This document shows positions 35,722-44,828 of a stretch of 48,949 bases of DNA, piece by piece. Source of the stretch: Candidatus Atribacteria bacterium (GTDB taxonomy: Bacteria; Atribacterota; Phoenicimicrobiia; Phoenicimicrobiales; Stramentimicrobiaceae); assembly GCA_018402425.1 (NCBI GenBank), contig JAGYIZ010000014.1:1-48949 (forward strand), read 5' to 3'. The notes under the pieces were generated by a model that worked only from the letters and a program-made list of their open reading frames with translations, ran no database searches and had not been told where the DNA came from. Numbering within the stretch: position 1 is the stretch's first letter; each line of letters starts with the position of its first letter. Both the position numbers and the translations under genes were made by a program.

Positions 35722-36207
35722 ATGCAAGAAGAGGATAAAAATTTAAAAAGTGAAAAAGAAAAAAATGGTGAACAATTGACTGAAATAACTGAAAAAACGA
35801 AAACAAAAGGAAAGACTGACAATAGTGCATCGATCAAGAAAGATGTTACTAAAAACAATTTAGGTGAAATCAAGATTGCAACGGAAGTTTTAGCAACTAT
35901 TGTTAGTCGTATAGTAATTAATACTCAAGGTGTAGCTGGATTAGTAGCACATTCCAAAGGTGGTTTTGGAACACTACTTGGTGTCAAAGAGATGGAAGAG
36001 GGAATTAAAGTAGACCTGATAGATGAAAAACATATGTCTGCCTATATTTCGGTTATTGTTGAATACGGTTCAGTGATTATTGATGTAGCAAAAAATATTC
36101 AATCAGCGGTAAAGATTGAAATTGAAAAGAATGCCGGACTTATGGTCAAAACAGTAGATGTTAACATTCTGGGTATACAAATGGCCAAGAAAAACGCAAA
36201 GAACTAA
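35722..36207 (+). CDS. Asp23/Gls24 family envelope stress protein
   Basis: 161 aa. The first 45 residues are a highly charged, Lys/Glu-rich, probably disordered tail. The Asp23 domain follows: GEIKIATEVLATIVSRIVIN, TQGVAGLV, GVKEMEEGIKVDLIDEKHMS, and VAKNIQSAVKIEIEKNAGLM, ending VKTVDVNILGIQM. In Firmicutes such proteins sit at the membrane through partners or act near fatty acid and cell-envelope genes. Start ATG with AAGGAG. It follows spoVS by 86 bp and is closed by a strong terminator. Confidence 0.9.
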   Translation: MQEEDKNLKSEKEKNGEQLTEITEKTKTKGKTDNSASIKKDVTKNNLGEIKIATEVLATIVSRIVINTQGVAGLVAHSKGGFGTLLGVKEMEEGIKVDLIDEKHMSAYISVIVEYGSVIIDVAKNIQSAVKIEIEKNAGLMVKTVDVNILGIQMAKKNAKN

Positions 36208-36235
36208 GATATTAAAATTGAAAAGCTTTAATAAA

Positions 36236-36276
36236 AAAACAGGCCTGTTTATTGAAATTTCAGCAGGCCTGTTTTT
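36236..36276. terminator. bidirectional terminator between asp23-type gene and HU gene
   Basis: AAAACAGGCCTG (36236-36247) pairs with CAGGCCTGTTTT (36264-36275); A-tract before and T-tract after allow use from both sides by the convergent genes. Confidence 0.9.
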
Positions 36277-36293
36277 GGTTTTTAAAAACTCAA

Positions 36294-36569
36294 TTATTGA
36301 TTTACCTTTTCTTTTAATTCTTTACCAGCCTTAAAAAATGGAACACTTGCTTCCGGAAGAGAAATATTTTCGCCAGTTCTTGGATTGCGGGCTGTTCTAG
36401 CTGCTCTTTCTCTAACACCAAAGGTTCCGAAACCAACTAACCTAATAGATTCTTTTCTGGCTAGAGCTTCTGCAATATTATCAAAAACACATTCTACCGC
36501 AGCTTTGGCATGAGCCTTTGTTACACCTCTATCACATGATACTTTATCAATTAGTTCACTTTTGTTCAA
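36294..36569 (-). CDS. hup: HU-family DNA-binding protein
   Basis: 91 aa, standard length. HU/IHF-type beta-arm protein: NKSELIDKVSCDRGVTKAHA at the start, the signature VGFGTFGVRERAARTARNPR (GFGxFxxxxRxxRxGRNPxTG pattern) and FFKAGKELKEKVN at the end. It bends and compacts DNA. An AGGAGGTGTC site precedes the ATG on the minus strand. Cys12 is unusual but not at a functional site. Confidence 0.96.
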   Translation of the reverse strand: MNKSELIDKVSCDRGVTKAHAKAAVECVFDNIAEALARKESIRLVGFGTFGVRERAARTARNPRTGENISLPEASVPFFKAGKELKEKVNQ

Positions 36570-36935
36570 AATATGACACCTCCTTTCTTATATGAACAAA
36601 ATATTCTGTTTTGTTTTACTATTTATTTTAAAAATCTTTCCTAAAAAATGAACTCACATTACAATCAGAATATTAAAAATAAAAGGTTTTGTCAATCATT
36701 TTTGCTATATTATATTGAAAAAATAGGGATTACAGAGAGAAATGACAAAAATATTTTATTAGAATTTAATCCCACGACATTTTTTTGTTACAAATCCGAG
36801 TTCAATGGACCAGGAATTATTCTAATTGATATTTTAAATTGAATGTGATTAACAATAAAGTTATGGTATAATTTATTATAAATTGATTCGTAGGTTAATA
36901 AGAAAAACATTTTGTATTATCAAGGAGGTTAAATT
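36570..36935. other. divergent promoter region between HU and PEGA genes
   Basis: 366 bp AT-rich. An extended -10 TGgTATAAT lies at 36864-36872 for the plus-strand gene, without a good -35. A 64-codon frame at 36648-36842 has no ribosome site and no recognisable content. Confidence 0.5.
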
Positions 36936-38453
36936 ATGAAATTACTTGCTAAAAAAGACAAAAAGAGCCAATTTAGCAAATTTCCATCTTTTGTCTATAC
37001 TATCCTATATATTTTAATTTTGTTAATAAGTATCTCATTCATATTTACTGCAAGTGCGCAGGAAGACATAAAAAAAAGTATTCAGGTTATTAATCCCAGA
37101 CCAGATTTTGCCCTTTCACTAAGATTAGATAAGGGTACAGGCGCTACCTATGCTCCGGGTGAGAGGATTCGGATTTATTTTAGGTCTACCAAAAGTGCCT
37201 ATGTTACAATTTTTGGATACGATAGTCGTGGAAACATCCGATTACTATTTCCTAATCAATATCAGAGAAGTCATTCTATAGAGGCCAATCGTGAATATCA
37301 TATTGATGGTGTGATAGAAAAGGGTACATCTACTGGTATTGAGTATGTACAGGGGTTTGCAACTGCAGAACCTGTTATTGTGACGCGAGAAATGGAGAGA
37401 AAGCTTGTAGAGGAAAATTTTCCGATAATTGGGGAAGGAATTAATATATTTACCAAAAGAATTAAAGGGGTTTTATCGGCCTTACCTCCGCAAAGATGGG
37501 TCAGCAGCGAGATCTTGCATTATCAGGTAATAAACCGGACTGCAGAAAACGGGCAATTACGGGTTAGTTCATCTCCTTCAGGAGCTGAGGTTTATTTGAG
37601 CAATCGCTATGCAGGGAGGACTCCACTTTCTATGGAGCAGATACGGGTCGGAGAGTATGTAATGCGGATTGAACATCCTGGTTATCAAATATGGAGTAGA
37701 ACAATACGAATTAATCCCAATAGAACGACAACTATGCATGCTGATCTGGAAAGAATCAAACAATATGGCTCTATTGCTATTCGATGTAATGAGGATGATG
37801 CCCGAATCTATCTGGACGGTCAATACAAAGGCCAAACAGAGAGAAACAGGAACGTAATCTTAGAGCAGGTATCAGAAGGTTCCCATGATGTTAGAATAAC
37901 CTTGAGCACATATCAGGATTGGTCTCAGAGAGTACAGGTAAGACCTAATCAAAGAATACAATTAAATGTAAACCTTGAAAAAGTTATGCGGACTGGTACT
38001 TTGGAAATTGATAGTAATGTGGATAACGCCAGGATTTATCTAGACGGAGAATATCAGAGGAGAACCTCTATCAACAGAAGTGTGATAATCGATAATATTC
38101 GCGAAGGTATTTATGAATTACGAATTATGAAAGAGGGATATTTAGATTATATAAATAATATAAGAATTACACCTGGACAAACTTATTACATCGATGTAAG
38201 ATTGGAGCCCGAACAAAAAGAAGGTGCTATTGCTATTAATTGCAATGAAAGCAATGCCAGAATATTTATCAATGGTGTTTACAATACGACAACTTTTGCC
38301 AATCAGACCAGGATTATTGATGAACTCCAAGAGGGAGTTTACGAAATAGTAGTGATAAAAGATAGTTTTCGTACCTGGTTAGATGAAATTAGAGTTTACC
38401 CCGGAGAAACTACCTCTGTGTTTGTAAATTTAATCAGGGTTGAAAATTATTAA
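36936..38453 (+). CDS. DUF4384 plus four PEGA repeats, surface/periplasmic protein
   Basis: 505 aa with CAAGGAGGT before the ATG. Residues 1-42 hold a charged start and a long hydrophobic segment ending FTASAQED, a signal peptide or membrane anchor. Residues 60-195 match DUF4384: GTGATYAPGERIRIYFRSTK and AYVTIFGYDSRGNIRLLFPN. Then come four PEGA-type beta domains (about 205-272, 275-343, 346-416, 420-500), recognisable by repeats such as VSSSPSGAEVYLSNRYAGRT, ARIYLDGQYKGQT, ARIYLDGEYQRRT and ARIFINGVYNTTT, each followed by a V-x-EGxYxxRI-like strand. PEGA domains are linked to surface layers. DUF4384 with PEGA is known in thermophiles and Atribacterota-like bacteria; the function is unknown. 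Confidence 0.85.
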   Translation: MKLLAKKDKKSQFSKFPSFVYTILYILILLISISFIFTASAQEDIKKSIQVINPRPDFALSLRLDKGTGATYAPGERIRIYFRSTKSAYVTIFGYDSRGNIRLLFPNQYQRSHSIEANREYHIDGVIEKGTSTGIEYVQGFATAEPVIVTREMERKLVEENFPIIGEGINIFTKRIKGVLSALPPQRWVSSEILHYQVINRTAENGQLRVSSSPSGAEVYLSNRYAGRTPLSMEQIRVGEYVMRIEHPGYQIWSRTIRINPNRTTTMHADLERIKQYGSIAIRCNEDDARIYLDGQYKGQTERNRNVILEQVSEGSHDVRITLSTYQDWSQRVQVRPNQRIQLNVNLEKVMRTGTLEIDSNVDNARIYLDGEYQRRTSINRSVIIDNIREGIYELRIMKEGYLDYINNIRITPGQTYYIDVRLEPEQKEGAIAINCNESNARIFINGVYNTTTFANQTRIIDELQEGVYEIVVIKDSFRTWLDEIRVYPGETTSVFVNLIRVENY

Positions 38454-38541
38454 TAGGTGATTAATAATATATTTTAGGTAAAAATAAAGCTAAGGGAAAA
38501 CAAAAAATAGTAAAAAATTAGACAGGAGGATTAAACAAAAT

Positions 38542-38874
38542 ATGGCAAATGTTGATTTGAAACGGCAAATGGGTAAATTGCATAAGGAAATGCCAGATGT
38601 TATGAGAAAAGGGTTTGATCCGCTAAGCGAACAAGCCCTAAGAGATGGTGCTTTAAGCAAAAAGACAAAAGAACTTATGACTGTAGCCTTAGGTATTGCA
38701 GCACTTTGTGAACACTGCATTAAGTTGCATACCCCGTTAGCTGTAAATGCCGGAGCCAGTAGAGCAGAACTTTTAGAGGCCGCAGCAGTAGCTATGATGA
38801 TGAAGGGTGGACCGGCAGTTACTTATGTTGCTACAGAATTATTACCATTATTGGATGAACTGGGAGTAGAATAA
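38542..38874 (+). CDS. carboxymuconolactone decarboxylase/AhpD-like protein
   Basis: 110 aa, all helical. The CMD/AhpD motif is present: TKELMTVALGIAALCEHCIK followed by LH, giving Cys56-x-x-Cys59-x3-His63, the redox-active pair of AhpD-type peroxidase partners. The rest (HTPLAVNAGASRAELLEAA and VAMMMKGGPAVTYV) is typical. The protein probably acts in thiol-based peroxide reduction or electron transfer; lpdA, which can reduce such proteins in mycobacteria, lies next, but a strong terminator separates them. Start ATG after ACAGGAGG. Confidence 0.9.
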   Translation: MANVDLKRQMGKLHKEMPDVMRKGFDPLSEQALRDGALSKKTKELMTVALGIAALCEHCIKLHTPLAVNAGASRAELLEAAAVAMMMKGGPAVTYVATELLPLLDELGVE

Positions 38875-38944
38875 TACGAGTAAGTAATAAAATTATCTAA
38901 ATTTTATAAAAGAAATTTTGATGATTTTTATATTGATTATTAAT

Positions 38945-38982
38945 AGTAAAAGCAGATTAGAGCAATCTAGTCTGCTTTTACT
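38945..38982 (+). terminator. strong hairpin terminator after the AhpD-like gene
   Basis: AGTAAAAGCAGATTAGA (38945-38961) pairs along its whole length with TCTAGTCTGCTTTTACT (38966-38982) around a GCAA loop, 17 bp with one G-T pair. No long T-tract follows, so it may also be an RNA-end stabiliser. Confidence 0.75.
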
Positions 38983-39085
38983 CTAATGAGCTATGTAAAT
39001 AGGTTATTAGAGAATTAACATCATATAAGGAAAAAGTTTAAAAAGATTATTTCAAATCTTAGATATAGATAGAGGTAACAATTTC

Positions 39086-40483
39086 ATGGCAGATATGGAT
39101 GTTGTTATTATCGGAGGAGGAGTTGGGGGTTATGTAGCAGCCATAAAAGGGGCACAATTGGGCTTAAAAGTTGCTCTAATCGAGAAAGATAAAATTGGCG
39201 GAATTTGCTTGAATCACGGTTGTATACCTACCAAGTCTTTGGCTAGCTCAGCTCAAATATGGGAATATATTAAAAACGCCAGTCAATATGGACTTTCCGC
39301 AGATAATATTTCTTTTGATTTTAATAAGATAATCGAGAGAAAGGATAAAATTGTTAACCGTTTGACCCTGGGTGTTAAATATCTTCTGAAGGCCAGAGAA
39401 GTCCAGGTAATAGAAGGTGAAGCAGAGATACTTTCCCCCAAACAGGTAGCAGTTTACCAGGGAAACAATGATAAAGAGGTCTTAAAGACCAAAAATGTTA
39501 TTATTGCAACCGGATCAGCTGTGTGGAAAATGAATGTTGAAGGAATAGATAATAAAAATATCATTGATACCAATGAGGCATTAGTCCTGAAAACCCTGCC
39601 CAAAAAAATGTTGATAGTAGGGGCCGGTTACTCCGGGGTTGAATTTGCTTCTATTTTCAATAGTTTCGGTGTCGAGATATGTGTTATGGATCTTCTAAAA
39701 AGGATTTTATTACCGGTAGATGATGAAATTGCAAATTCATTATTAGGCATATTAAAAAAACAAGGAATAAAATTTTATCTAAATAGCAAACTGGAAAAAA
39801 TTGTTTCAAAAAATGATAGACTCTTAGTAAATATGAAAAGTAAAGAGGAAGAAAAAAAAGAAATAACAGTTGAAAAAGTGTTGCTATCTACCGGTCGAGT
39901 ACCAGACTTTGGAGGTTTAAATGTTCAAGGGTTAGGTATTGAGTTGGAAAATGAAGGAATTAAAGTTGATAAATATATGAGAACCAATATTCCTGGAATT
40001 TATGCAGTTGGGGATGTAGTAGCCAAAAAAATGTTGGCCCATGTTGCTACAGCACAAGGACAGGTTGCTGTAAAGCATATTGCCGGAATTAGAAATCCCA
40101 TGTCTTATCAGGTAGTTCCGTTTTGTGTTTTTACCAATCCGGAAGTTGCCAGTGTAGGATTAAACGAGAATGAAGCAAGGGAAGAATTTCCAGATATTAA
40201 AATTTTTAGATTTCCCTATCAGGCAAACGGAAAAGCTCTGGGAATGGATGAAAAAGAAGGTTATGTAAAAATGATAGCTAATGCTAAGGATAAACAAGTT
40301 GTTGGTATACATATTATCGGAGCACATGCCAGTGATCTTATTGCCGAAGCTACTTTAGCAATACAACAAGGATGCACTGCTTCTGATATTGCCGGGACAA
40401 TTCATGCTCATCCTACATTAGCTGAAACTATTGCTGAAACAGCAGAAGGTATTCTCGGACAGCCTATACATGTGCTGAAGTAG
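39086..40483 (+). CDS. lpdA: dihydrolipoamide dehydrogenase
   Basis: 465 aa flavoprotein disulfide reductase. FAD-binding GGGVGGYVAAIKGAQLG at the N terminus, redox-active cysteines 41 and 46 in GGICLNHGCIPTKSL, NAD-binding GAGYSGVEFASIFNSFG, FAD GIYAVGDV, and the active-site HAHPTLAETIAE at the C-terminal dimer interface. It reoxidises dihydrolipoamide in 2-oxoacid dehydrogenases or in glycine cleavage. No lipoyl partner genes are adjacent, so which complex it serves cannot be told from here. Spacing from AGAGGTAAC to ATG is 9 bp. Confidence 0.95.
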   Translation: MADMDVVIIGGGVGGYVAAIKGAQLGLKVALIEKDKIGGICLNHGCIPTKSLASSAQIWEYIKNASQYGLSADNISFDFNKIIERKDKIVNRLTLGVKYLLKAREVQVIEGEAEILSPKQVAVYQGNNDKEVLKTKNVIIATGSAVWKMNVEGIDNKNIIDTNEALVLKTLPKKMLIVGAGYSGVEFASIFNSFGVEICVMDLLKRILLPVDDEIANSLLGILKKQGIKFYLNSKLEKIVSKNDRLLVNMKSKEEEKKEITVEKVLLSTGRVPDFGGLNVQGLGIELENEGIKVDKYMRTNIPGIYAVGDVVAKKMLAHVATAQGQVAVKHIAGIRNPMSYQVVPFCVFTNPEVASVGLNENEAREEFPDIKIFRFPYQANGKALGMDEKEGYVKMIANAKDKQVVGIHIIGAHASDLIAEATLAIQQGCTASDIAGTIHAHPTLAETIAETAEGILGQPIHVLK

Positions 40484-40579
40484 CCAAAACGAAAGAATCT
40501 CGTGGCTTTCTTTTTAAAGATAATACTATTAAAATGATATCAAGAGATATTCTTGAGTAGGAGTGTGAAAAATAATAGA

Positions 40580-41200
40580 ATGAAAAATAAGTTTTATGTT
40601 TTTATTATTTTGCTAATAATTGTTTTTTCAGGATTCTTCCTCTGGAAAATGATGGTTTCTCCACAGTATTCTTTAAGGCAACTGGAGAAAGCCATAAACG
40701 AACATAATGTCACGGCTTTCAATAAGTATGTTGATGTAGATGGAGCAGTGGATAGTATTGTTGTGCAAACCTGGGAATATTATGCCTCCAAAGAAGAAAA
40801 CGGAAACAGGTGGAGTGAAATCAGAAATGAAATAGGCAATACCCTTCTTTCGGTGGTTAAGCCAAATTTAAAAGAAATAATCAAGAAAGAGGTGCTCGAT
40901 TATATTGCTACAGGGCAATGGACCGGCAATGAAGCAGGGAAAGAAAACAAAATATCATCAATAGTTATTCAGGTTATCAAAGAAAAAATTGACCCAGAAC
41001 AGTGGGACCAACAGTCAATTAACTATACTGAAATAAATGGTAACATTGCACATGTTGGTTTAACATACTTTGATAAGGCAAAAGAGACTAATTTTTTACT
41101 GGAAGTCAAAATGAGAAACATGAAGGGTTATTGGCAAATTATTGAGATTTCCAATGTTGCACAAATATTAAATATGTATCAAAATATAGATAATCTTTAG
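40580..41200 (+). CDS. DUF2939-type membrane-anchored protein
   Basis: 206 aa from ATG 40580 (frame open from TTG 40553, with GTG 40565 between; TAGGAG at 40558-40563 does not clearly favour one). A short basic start and one membrane helix (FYVFIILLIIVFSGFFLW) anchor an extracytoplasmic domain. The stretch SPQYSLRQLEKAINEHNVTA then FNKYVDVDGAVDSIV is typical of DUF2939 proteins. The function of the family is unknown. No operon partner; repeat element C follows. Confidence 0.65.
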   Translation: MKNKFYVFIILLIIVFSGFFLWKMMVSPQYSLRQLEKAINEHNVTAFNKYVDVDGAVDSIVVQTWEYYASKEENGNRWSEIRNEIGNTLLSVVKPNLKEIIKKEVLDYIATGQWTGNEAGKENKISSIVIQVIKEKIDPEQWDQQSINYTEINGNIAHVGLTYFDKAKETNFLLEVKMRNMKGYWQIIEISNVAQILNMYQNIDNL

Positions 41201-41226
41201 AGTTGATTTTACAAATCAATTATGAA

Positions 41227-41401
41227 ATGGTAATGGTTAAATAAAATGGTTTTACCATAAAGATATACTAACTGAAATATTTTTACCTGAAGTTCTAAAG
41301 AGATTTGAAGAGAAAAGAGCAGAGAAAAAATGGCTTATAAATAGTTAAGCCTCTTTTAGAGGTCTCTTAAAGCCACCCGCTATGCGGGAGCGGTATTTAC
41401 T
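41227..41401 (+). repeat. structured repeat element, copy C (leader of the aldolase gene)
   Basis: Begins ATGGTAATGGTTAAATAAAA, then TGGTTTTACCATAAAGAT, nearly the same as copy A. TTTTTACCTGAAGTTC follows, and the 3' hairpins CCTCTTTTAGAGG and CACCCGC-TAT-GCGGGAG (41374-41390, one A-A mismatch), then CGGTATTTACT. The variable middle arm is shorter than in A and B. The element ends 36 bp before the ATG of a glycolytic aldolase. There is no T-tract, so any control would act on translation or RNA stability. Confidence 0.75.
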
Positions 41402-41437
41402 TGTCTAGAATTTAGATTTAGAAGGAGGTCAAAAGCA

Positions 41438-42493
41438 ATGAATTATCACGAAATTGAAAAAATCATAGGAAAAGATGCTGATTATCTATTAAGGCATCAA
41501 TGTGAGACAATTTCAAAGGAACATCTTCATTTACCCGGAGCTGATTTTGTTGAGCGCATTTTTGAAATTTCTGACCGCTCAAATCAAGTAAAGCAAAATT
41601 TAAAGCATGTTTTTAATCATGGCAGATTAAAAGGCACTGGCTATCTTTCAATCTTACCTGTAGACCAGGGAATTGAACATTCTGCCGGGGCTTCTTTTGC
41701 CCCTAATCCCATTTATTTCGACCCGGAAAATATTGTTAAATTAGCCATAGAAGGGGGTTGTAATGCAGTAGCATCAACATTAGGAGTATTGGGCATGGTT
41801 TCCAACAGGTATGCAGATAAAATTCCATTTATTGTAAAAATAAACCATAATGAATTATTGTCCTATCCCAATCGCTATGACCAAACAATGTTTGCAACAG
41901 TGGAACAGGCTTATGAAATGGGTGCCAGGGGAGTCGGTGCTACCATTTATTTTGGTTCGGAGGAATCTCGGAGACAAATTGAAGAGGTTTCTCTTGCCTT
42001 CATGCATGCACATCAACTGGGTATGTTTACAGTGTTGTGGTGTTATCTAAGAAATTCAGCATTCAAAAAAGAAGGAGTTGATTACCATACTTCAGCTGAC
42101 TTAACAGGACAGGCTAATCATATTGGCGTTACTCTTGAAGCAGATTTAATTAAACAAAAACAACCTACCAATAATGGTGGATACCAGGCTATTGGGTTTG
42201 GAAAGACCAGTCCGATTGTCTATGAAAAATTAACGACCGAACATCCAATTGATCTGACACGTTATCAGGTTGTTAACTGTTTTATGGGTAGAATTGGTTT
42301 AATCAATTCCGGAGGAGCCTCCGGGGAAAATGATTTACAACAAGCTGTTAAAACTGCCGTTATTAATAAAAGAGCCGGAGGAATGGGGGTTATTTCAGGA
42401 AGAAAAACATTCCAGAAGCCAATGGAAGAAGGTGTTAAAATATTCCATGCCATCCAGGATGTTTATCTTTGTAAGGAAATTGGAATAGCTTAA
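41438..42493 (+). CDS. fbaB: class I fructose-bisphosphate aldolase, DhnA/FbaB type
   Basis: 351 aa. The DeoC/FbaB-type Schiff-base aldolase family is shown by [19 protein letters not shown] (substrate-binding start), [28 protein letters not shown], and the late phosphate-binding segment [15 protein letters not shown]. It cleaves fructose 1,6-bisphosphate to triose phosphates, or forms it in gluconeogenesis. Many Atribacterota and archaeal relatives have only this type of aldolase. AGAAGGAGG lies 8 bp before the ATG. The leader includes repeat element C, which may regulate it. Confidence 0.92.
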   Translation: MNYHEIEKIIGKDADYLLRHQCETISKEHLHLPGADFVERIFEISDRSNQVKQNLKHVFNHGRLKGTGYLSILPVDQGIEHSAGASFAPNPIYFDPENIVKLAIEGGCNAVASTLGVLGMVSNRYADKIPFIVKINHNELLSYPNRYDQTMFATVEQAYEMGARGVGATIYFGSEESRRQIEEVSLAFMHAHQLGMFTVLWCYLRNSAFKKEGVDYHTSADLTGQANHIGVTLEADLIKQKQPTNNGGYQAIGFGKTSPIVYEKLTTEHPIDLTRYQVVNCFMGRIGLINSGGASGENDLQQAVKTAVINKRAGGMGVISGRKTFQKPMEEGVKIFHAIQDVYLCKEIGIA

Positions 42494-42534
42494 TAAAAAT
42501 GAGAATGCTAAACATTAATTGAGAATTATCTAAT

Positions 42535-42578
42535 AAGAAAAGAAGAGATCTTTTGCAATAAAGACCTCTTCTTTTCTT
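42535..42578. terminator. bidirectional terminator between fbaB and otsAB
   Basis: AAGAAAAGAAGAG plus TCTTT pairs with AAAGA and CTCTTCTTTTCTT across a TGCAAT loop, about 18 bp with one A-C mismatch; purine-rich on one side and T-rich on the other, serving both convergent genes. Confidence 0.85.
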
Positions 42579-42641
42579 ATATTTACTAAATTAATTACAT
42601 CCTTTTTTATTATTTTAATTAGTTTAGCCGCAGAGAATGCT

Positions 42642-44828
42642 TTAAGATTTCCTAGCCAACTCCTTTAACAAGGCACGAACTTCTGTTGAAGAGTGTATAT
42701 TGTACTTTGACTCAGAAATTCCCTGTCCAACTTTGATAGAATAGGCTGAATTTGGCAGATAAGAAAAGGTGACTTCGTCTGACCAGTCATCACCAATAGC
42801 CAGAATAAAATCCCAATCTTTTTCTGATATCCATTGATAGGCAGTAGCTCCTTTATTGATTCCGGTTGGCTTGATTTCTATAACCTTTTCTCCGTGATAT
42901 ACCTCTAAATTCAGATTAGAAGTAAGGTATGTTAAGGAATCCATGAGTTCCATGGCACGGGTACGTCCAAATGTCGGATCTGTTTTGAAATAATGCCAAA
43001 CCAGCGAATATTCCTTCTCCTGAACAAAAGAACCGGGGGTACGGTTAGTATACAATTCCAGGATTGGTTTAATCTGACTCTTCCATTCCTTTCTTAATGG
43101 TTCAATGGTTTGCCATTTAGTTGAATCTTTTCTAAACCAGGCACCGTGTTCGGCGATAAAATCTACCCTTATATTCTTAAACCATTTTTCTAAGAAATGT
43201 TTTTCTCTGCCACTAACAATAACTACTTTATTCTTCTGGTCCCGGTTAATCAAGTTGATTGTATTAAGGACATCCTTGGAAGGGCTGTTCTGTTTGAATC
43301 TAAAATGCTCAGGAATAAGGGTACCATCATAGTCAATTAGAAATAGCCGGTGATTGCTTATTTTGTATTTTTTTATAATTTTTAATCTGTTTTTGGGTGA
43401 TAAATATCTGGCAGAAAGGTTTTTTTGTGCATTTTTTACTTTGATTAGTGTTTCTTTGAAATCTTCTGCCCATTTTTTAACATCATACTCTTTTAATCGC
43501 TTCTGCATACTTATATTTCTTTTTTTCTGTTCTTTTTCATCCATATTTAAGGCATACTTTAAAGCCCAGGAGATTTGTGTGCGGTTATTGGGATTAACAA
43601 TTAGAGCCTCTCCCATTTCATTGCCTGCTCCGGCCATTTCACTGAGAATTAGAACACCCTTCTCATCTTTTTTGGTTGCAATATATTCTTTGGCAATAAG
43701 ATTCATTCCATCTTTGATTGGTGTTATTAGTGCGACATCTGCAATATAGTATAAAGCAGTTAATTCGTGAAAGGGCAATGAACGATATAAGTATGAGATA
43801 GGAGACCAGCCTAATTTCCCAAATTTTCCATTAATAGAGCCAATCATTTCATCAATATGGTGCTTTAATTGCTGGTATTGAAGAACACCGGTGCGGGAAG
43901 GAACAGCTACCAGAACCATAGTTACTTTCTCCCAATATTCCGGATTGTCTTCCAGAAATGTCGAAAAGGCTTCCAGCCGTTCCAAGATACCTTTTGTGTA
44001 ATCCAGTCGGTCAACTGAAATGATAATTTTTTTCTGAGTAATATTATTTCTCATTTTTTGAATTTCTAGTTTAGTCTGTTTTTGTTCTGAAGAATTGTAG
44101 AAACGGTTAAAATCAATTCCCATTGGGAAAGAGTCTACCTTAATCATCCGATTCTGATAATTAACATTACCCAGGCTGTTTTCATATCCTCTTAAACGCA
44201 AAATAGTATCAAGAAAGTTACGAACATAATCATAGGTATGAAAACCAATCAAATCAGAACCCATTAATCCTTCCAATATTTCTCTCCGCCATGGAAGAAG
44301 ACGAAAAATCTCAGTTGGAGGGAAAGGAATATGTAAAAAGAAACCAATGGTCAAGTCCGGTCTTCTTTTTCTTAGCATGTTTGGTAGTAACATAAGGTGA
44401 TAATCATGTATCCAAATGGTGTCATCAGGCTGTACGATGTCAAGAATGGTCTGACAAAAGATTTGATTAACATGTCTATAAGCTTCCCAAAGATGATTTT
44501 GATATATAGTAAATTGATTAAAGCAATGAAATAAAGGCCAGATGGTTTTATTGCAATACCCGTTATAATAATCCTCAATATGCGATTGAGATAAAAAAAC
44601 AGGGTAATTACCCATTTGATCCATCTTTTTAATCAAATCTTCTTTTTCATCACCATTTATCTGTTCCCTGGCTAAACCCGGCCATCCGACCCAAAGACAT
44701 TCGTAATCTTTTTGGAATGATGACATCCCGGTGGCTAACCCGCCTACGCTCTGCTGATACGAGAGTTTATCTTTTTCCTTTTTTACCGTTACCGGAAGGC
44801 GATTAGATACAACAACGATTCGTGACAT
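42642..44828 (-). CDS. otsAB: fused trehalose-6-phosphate synthase/phosphatase (OtsA-OtsB)
   Basis: 728 aa. Residues 1 to about 470 are GT20 trehalose-6-phosphate synthase: VVVSNRLPVTVKK, SVGGLATG (UDP-glucose loop), WVGWPGL, WIHDYHLMLLPNMLR, GFFLHIPFPPTEIFR, VDRLDYTKGILERLEAF and LIAKEYIAT. From about 490 a HAD-type phosphatase follows: RLFLIDYDGTLIP with the nucleophile Asp, VVIVSGREKHFL, FIAEHGAWF, and ILAIGDDWSDEVTF with the metal-binding Asp pair. The enzyme makes trehalose from UDP-glucose and glucose 6-phosphate in one protein, for osmotic or desiccation protection. AAGGAGG precedes the ATG. Fusions of this order are common in Bacteroidetes, Archaea and Atribacterota-like bacteria. Confidence 0.95.
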   Translation of the reverse strand: MSRIVVVSNRLPVTVKKEKDKLSYQQSVGGLATGMSSFQKDYECLWVGWPGLAREQINGDEKEDLIKKMDQMGNYPVFLSQSHIEDYYNGYCNKTIWPLFHCFNQFTIYQNHLWEAYRHVNQIFCQTILDIVQPDDTIWIHDYHLMLLPNMLRKRRPDLTIGFFLHIPFPPTEIFRLLPWRREILEGLMGSDLIGFHTYDYVRNFLDTILRLRGYENSLGNVNYQNRMIKVDSFPMGIDFNRFYNSSEQKQTKLEIQKMRNNITQKKIIISVDRLDYTKGILERLEAFSTFLEDNPEYWEKVTMVLVAVPSRTGVLQYQQLKHHIDEMIGSINGKFGKLGWSPISYLYRSLPFHELTALYYIADVALITPIKDGMNLIAKEYIATKKDEKGVLILSEMAGAGNEMGEALIVNPNNRTQISWALKYALNMDEKEQKKRNISMQKRLKEYDVKKWAEDFKETLIKVKNAQKNLSARYLSPKNRLKIIKKYKISNHRLFLIDYDGTLIPEHFRFKQNSPSKDVLNTINLINRDQKNKVVIVSGREKHFLEKWFKNIRVDFIAEHGAWFRKDSTKWQTIEPLRKEWKSQIKPILELYTNRTPGSFVQEKEYSLVWHYFKTDPTFGRTRAMELMDSLTYLTSNLNLEVYHGEKVIEIKPTGINKGATAYQWISEKDWDFILAIGDDWSDEVTFSYLPNSAYSIKVGQGISESKYNIHSSTEVRALLKELARKS

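Noticed and set aside
36648-36842. 64-codon open frame on the plus strand
   Set aside because: No ribosome binding site, low-complexity composition, no recognised domain; falls in the HU/PEGA divergent promoter region.
43354-43749. 131-codon plus-strand frame opposite otsAB
   Set aside because: Shadow of the OtsA coding sequence; no ribosome site and no recognisable protein.
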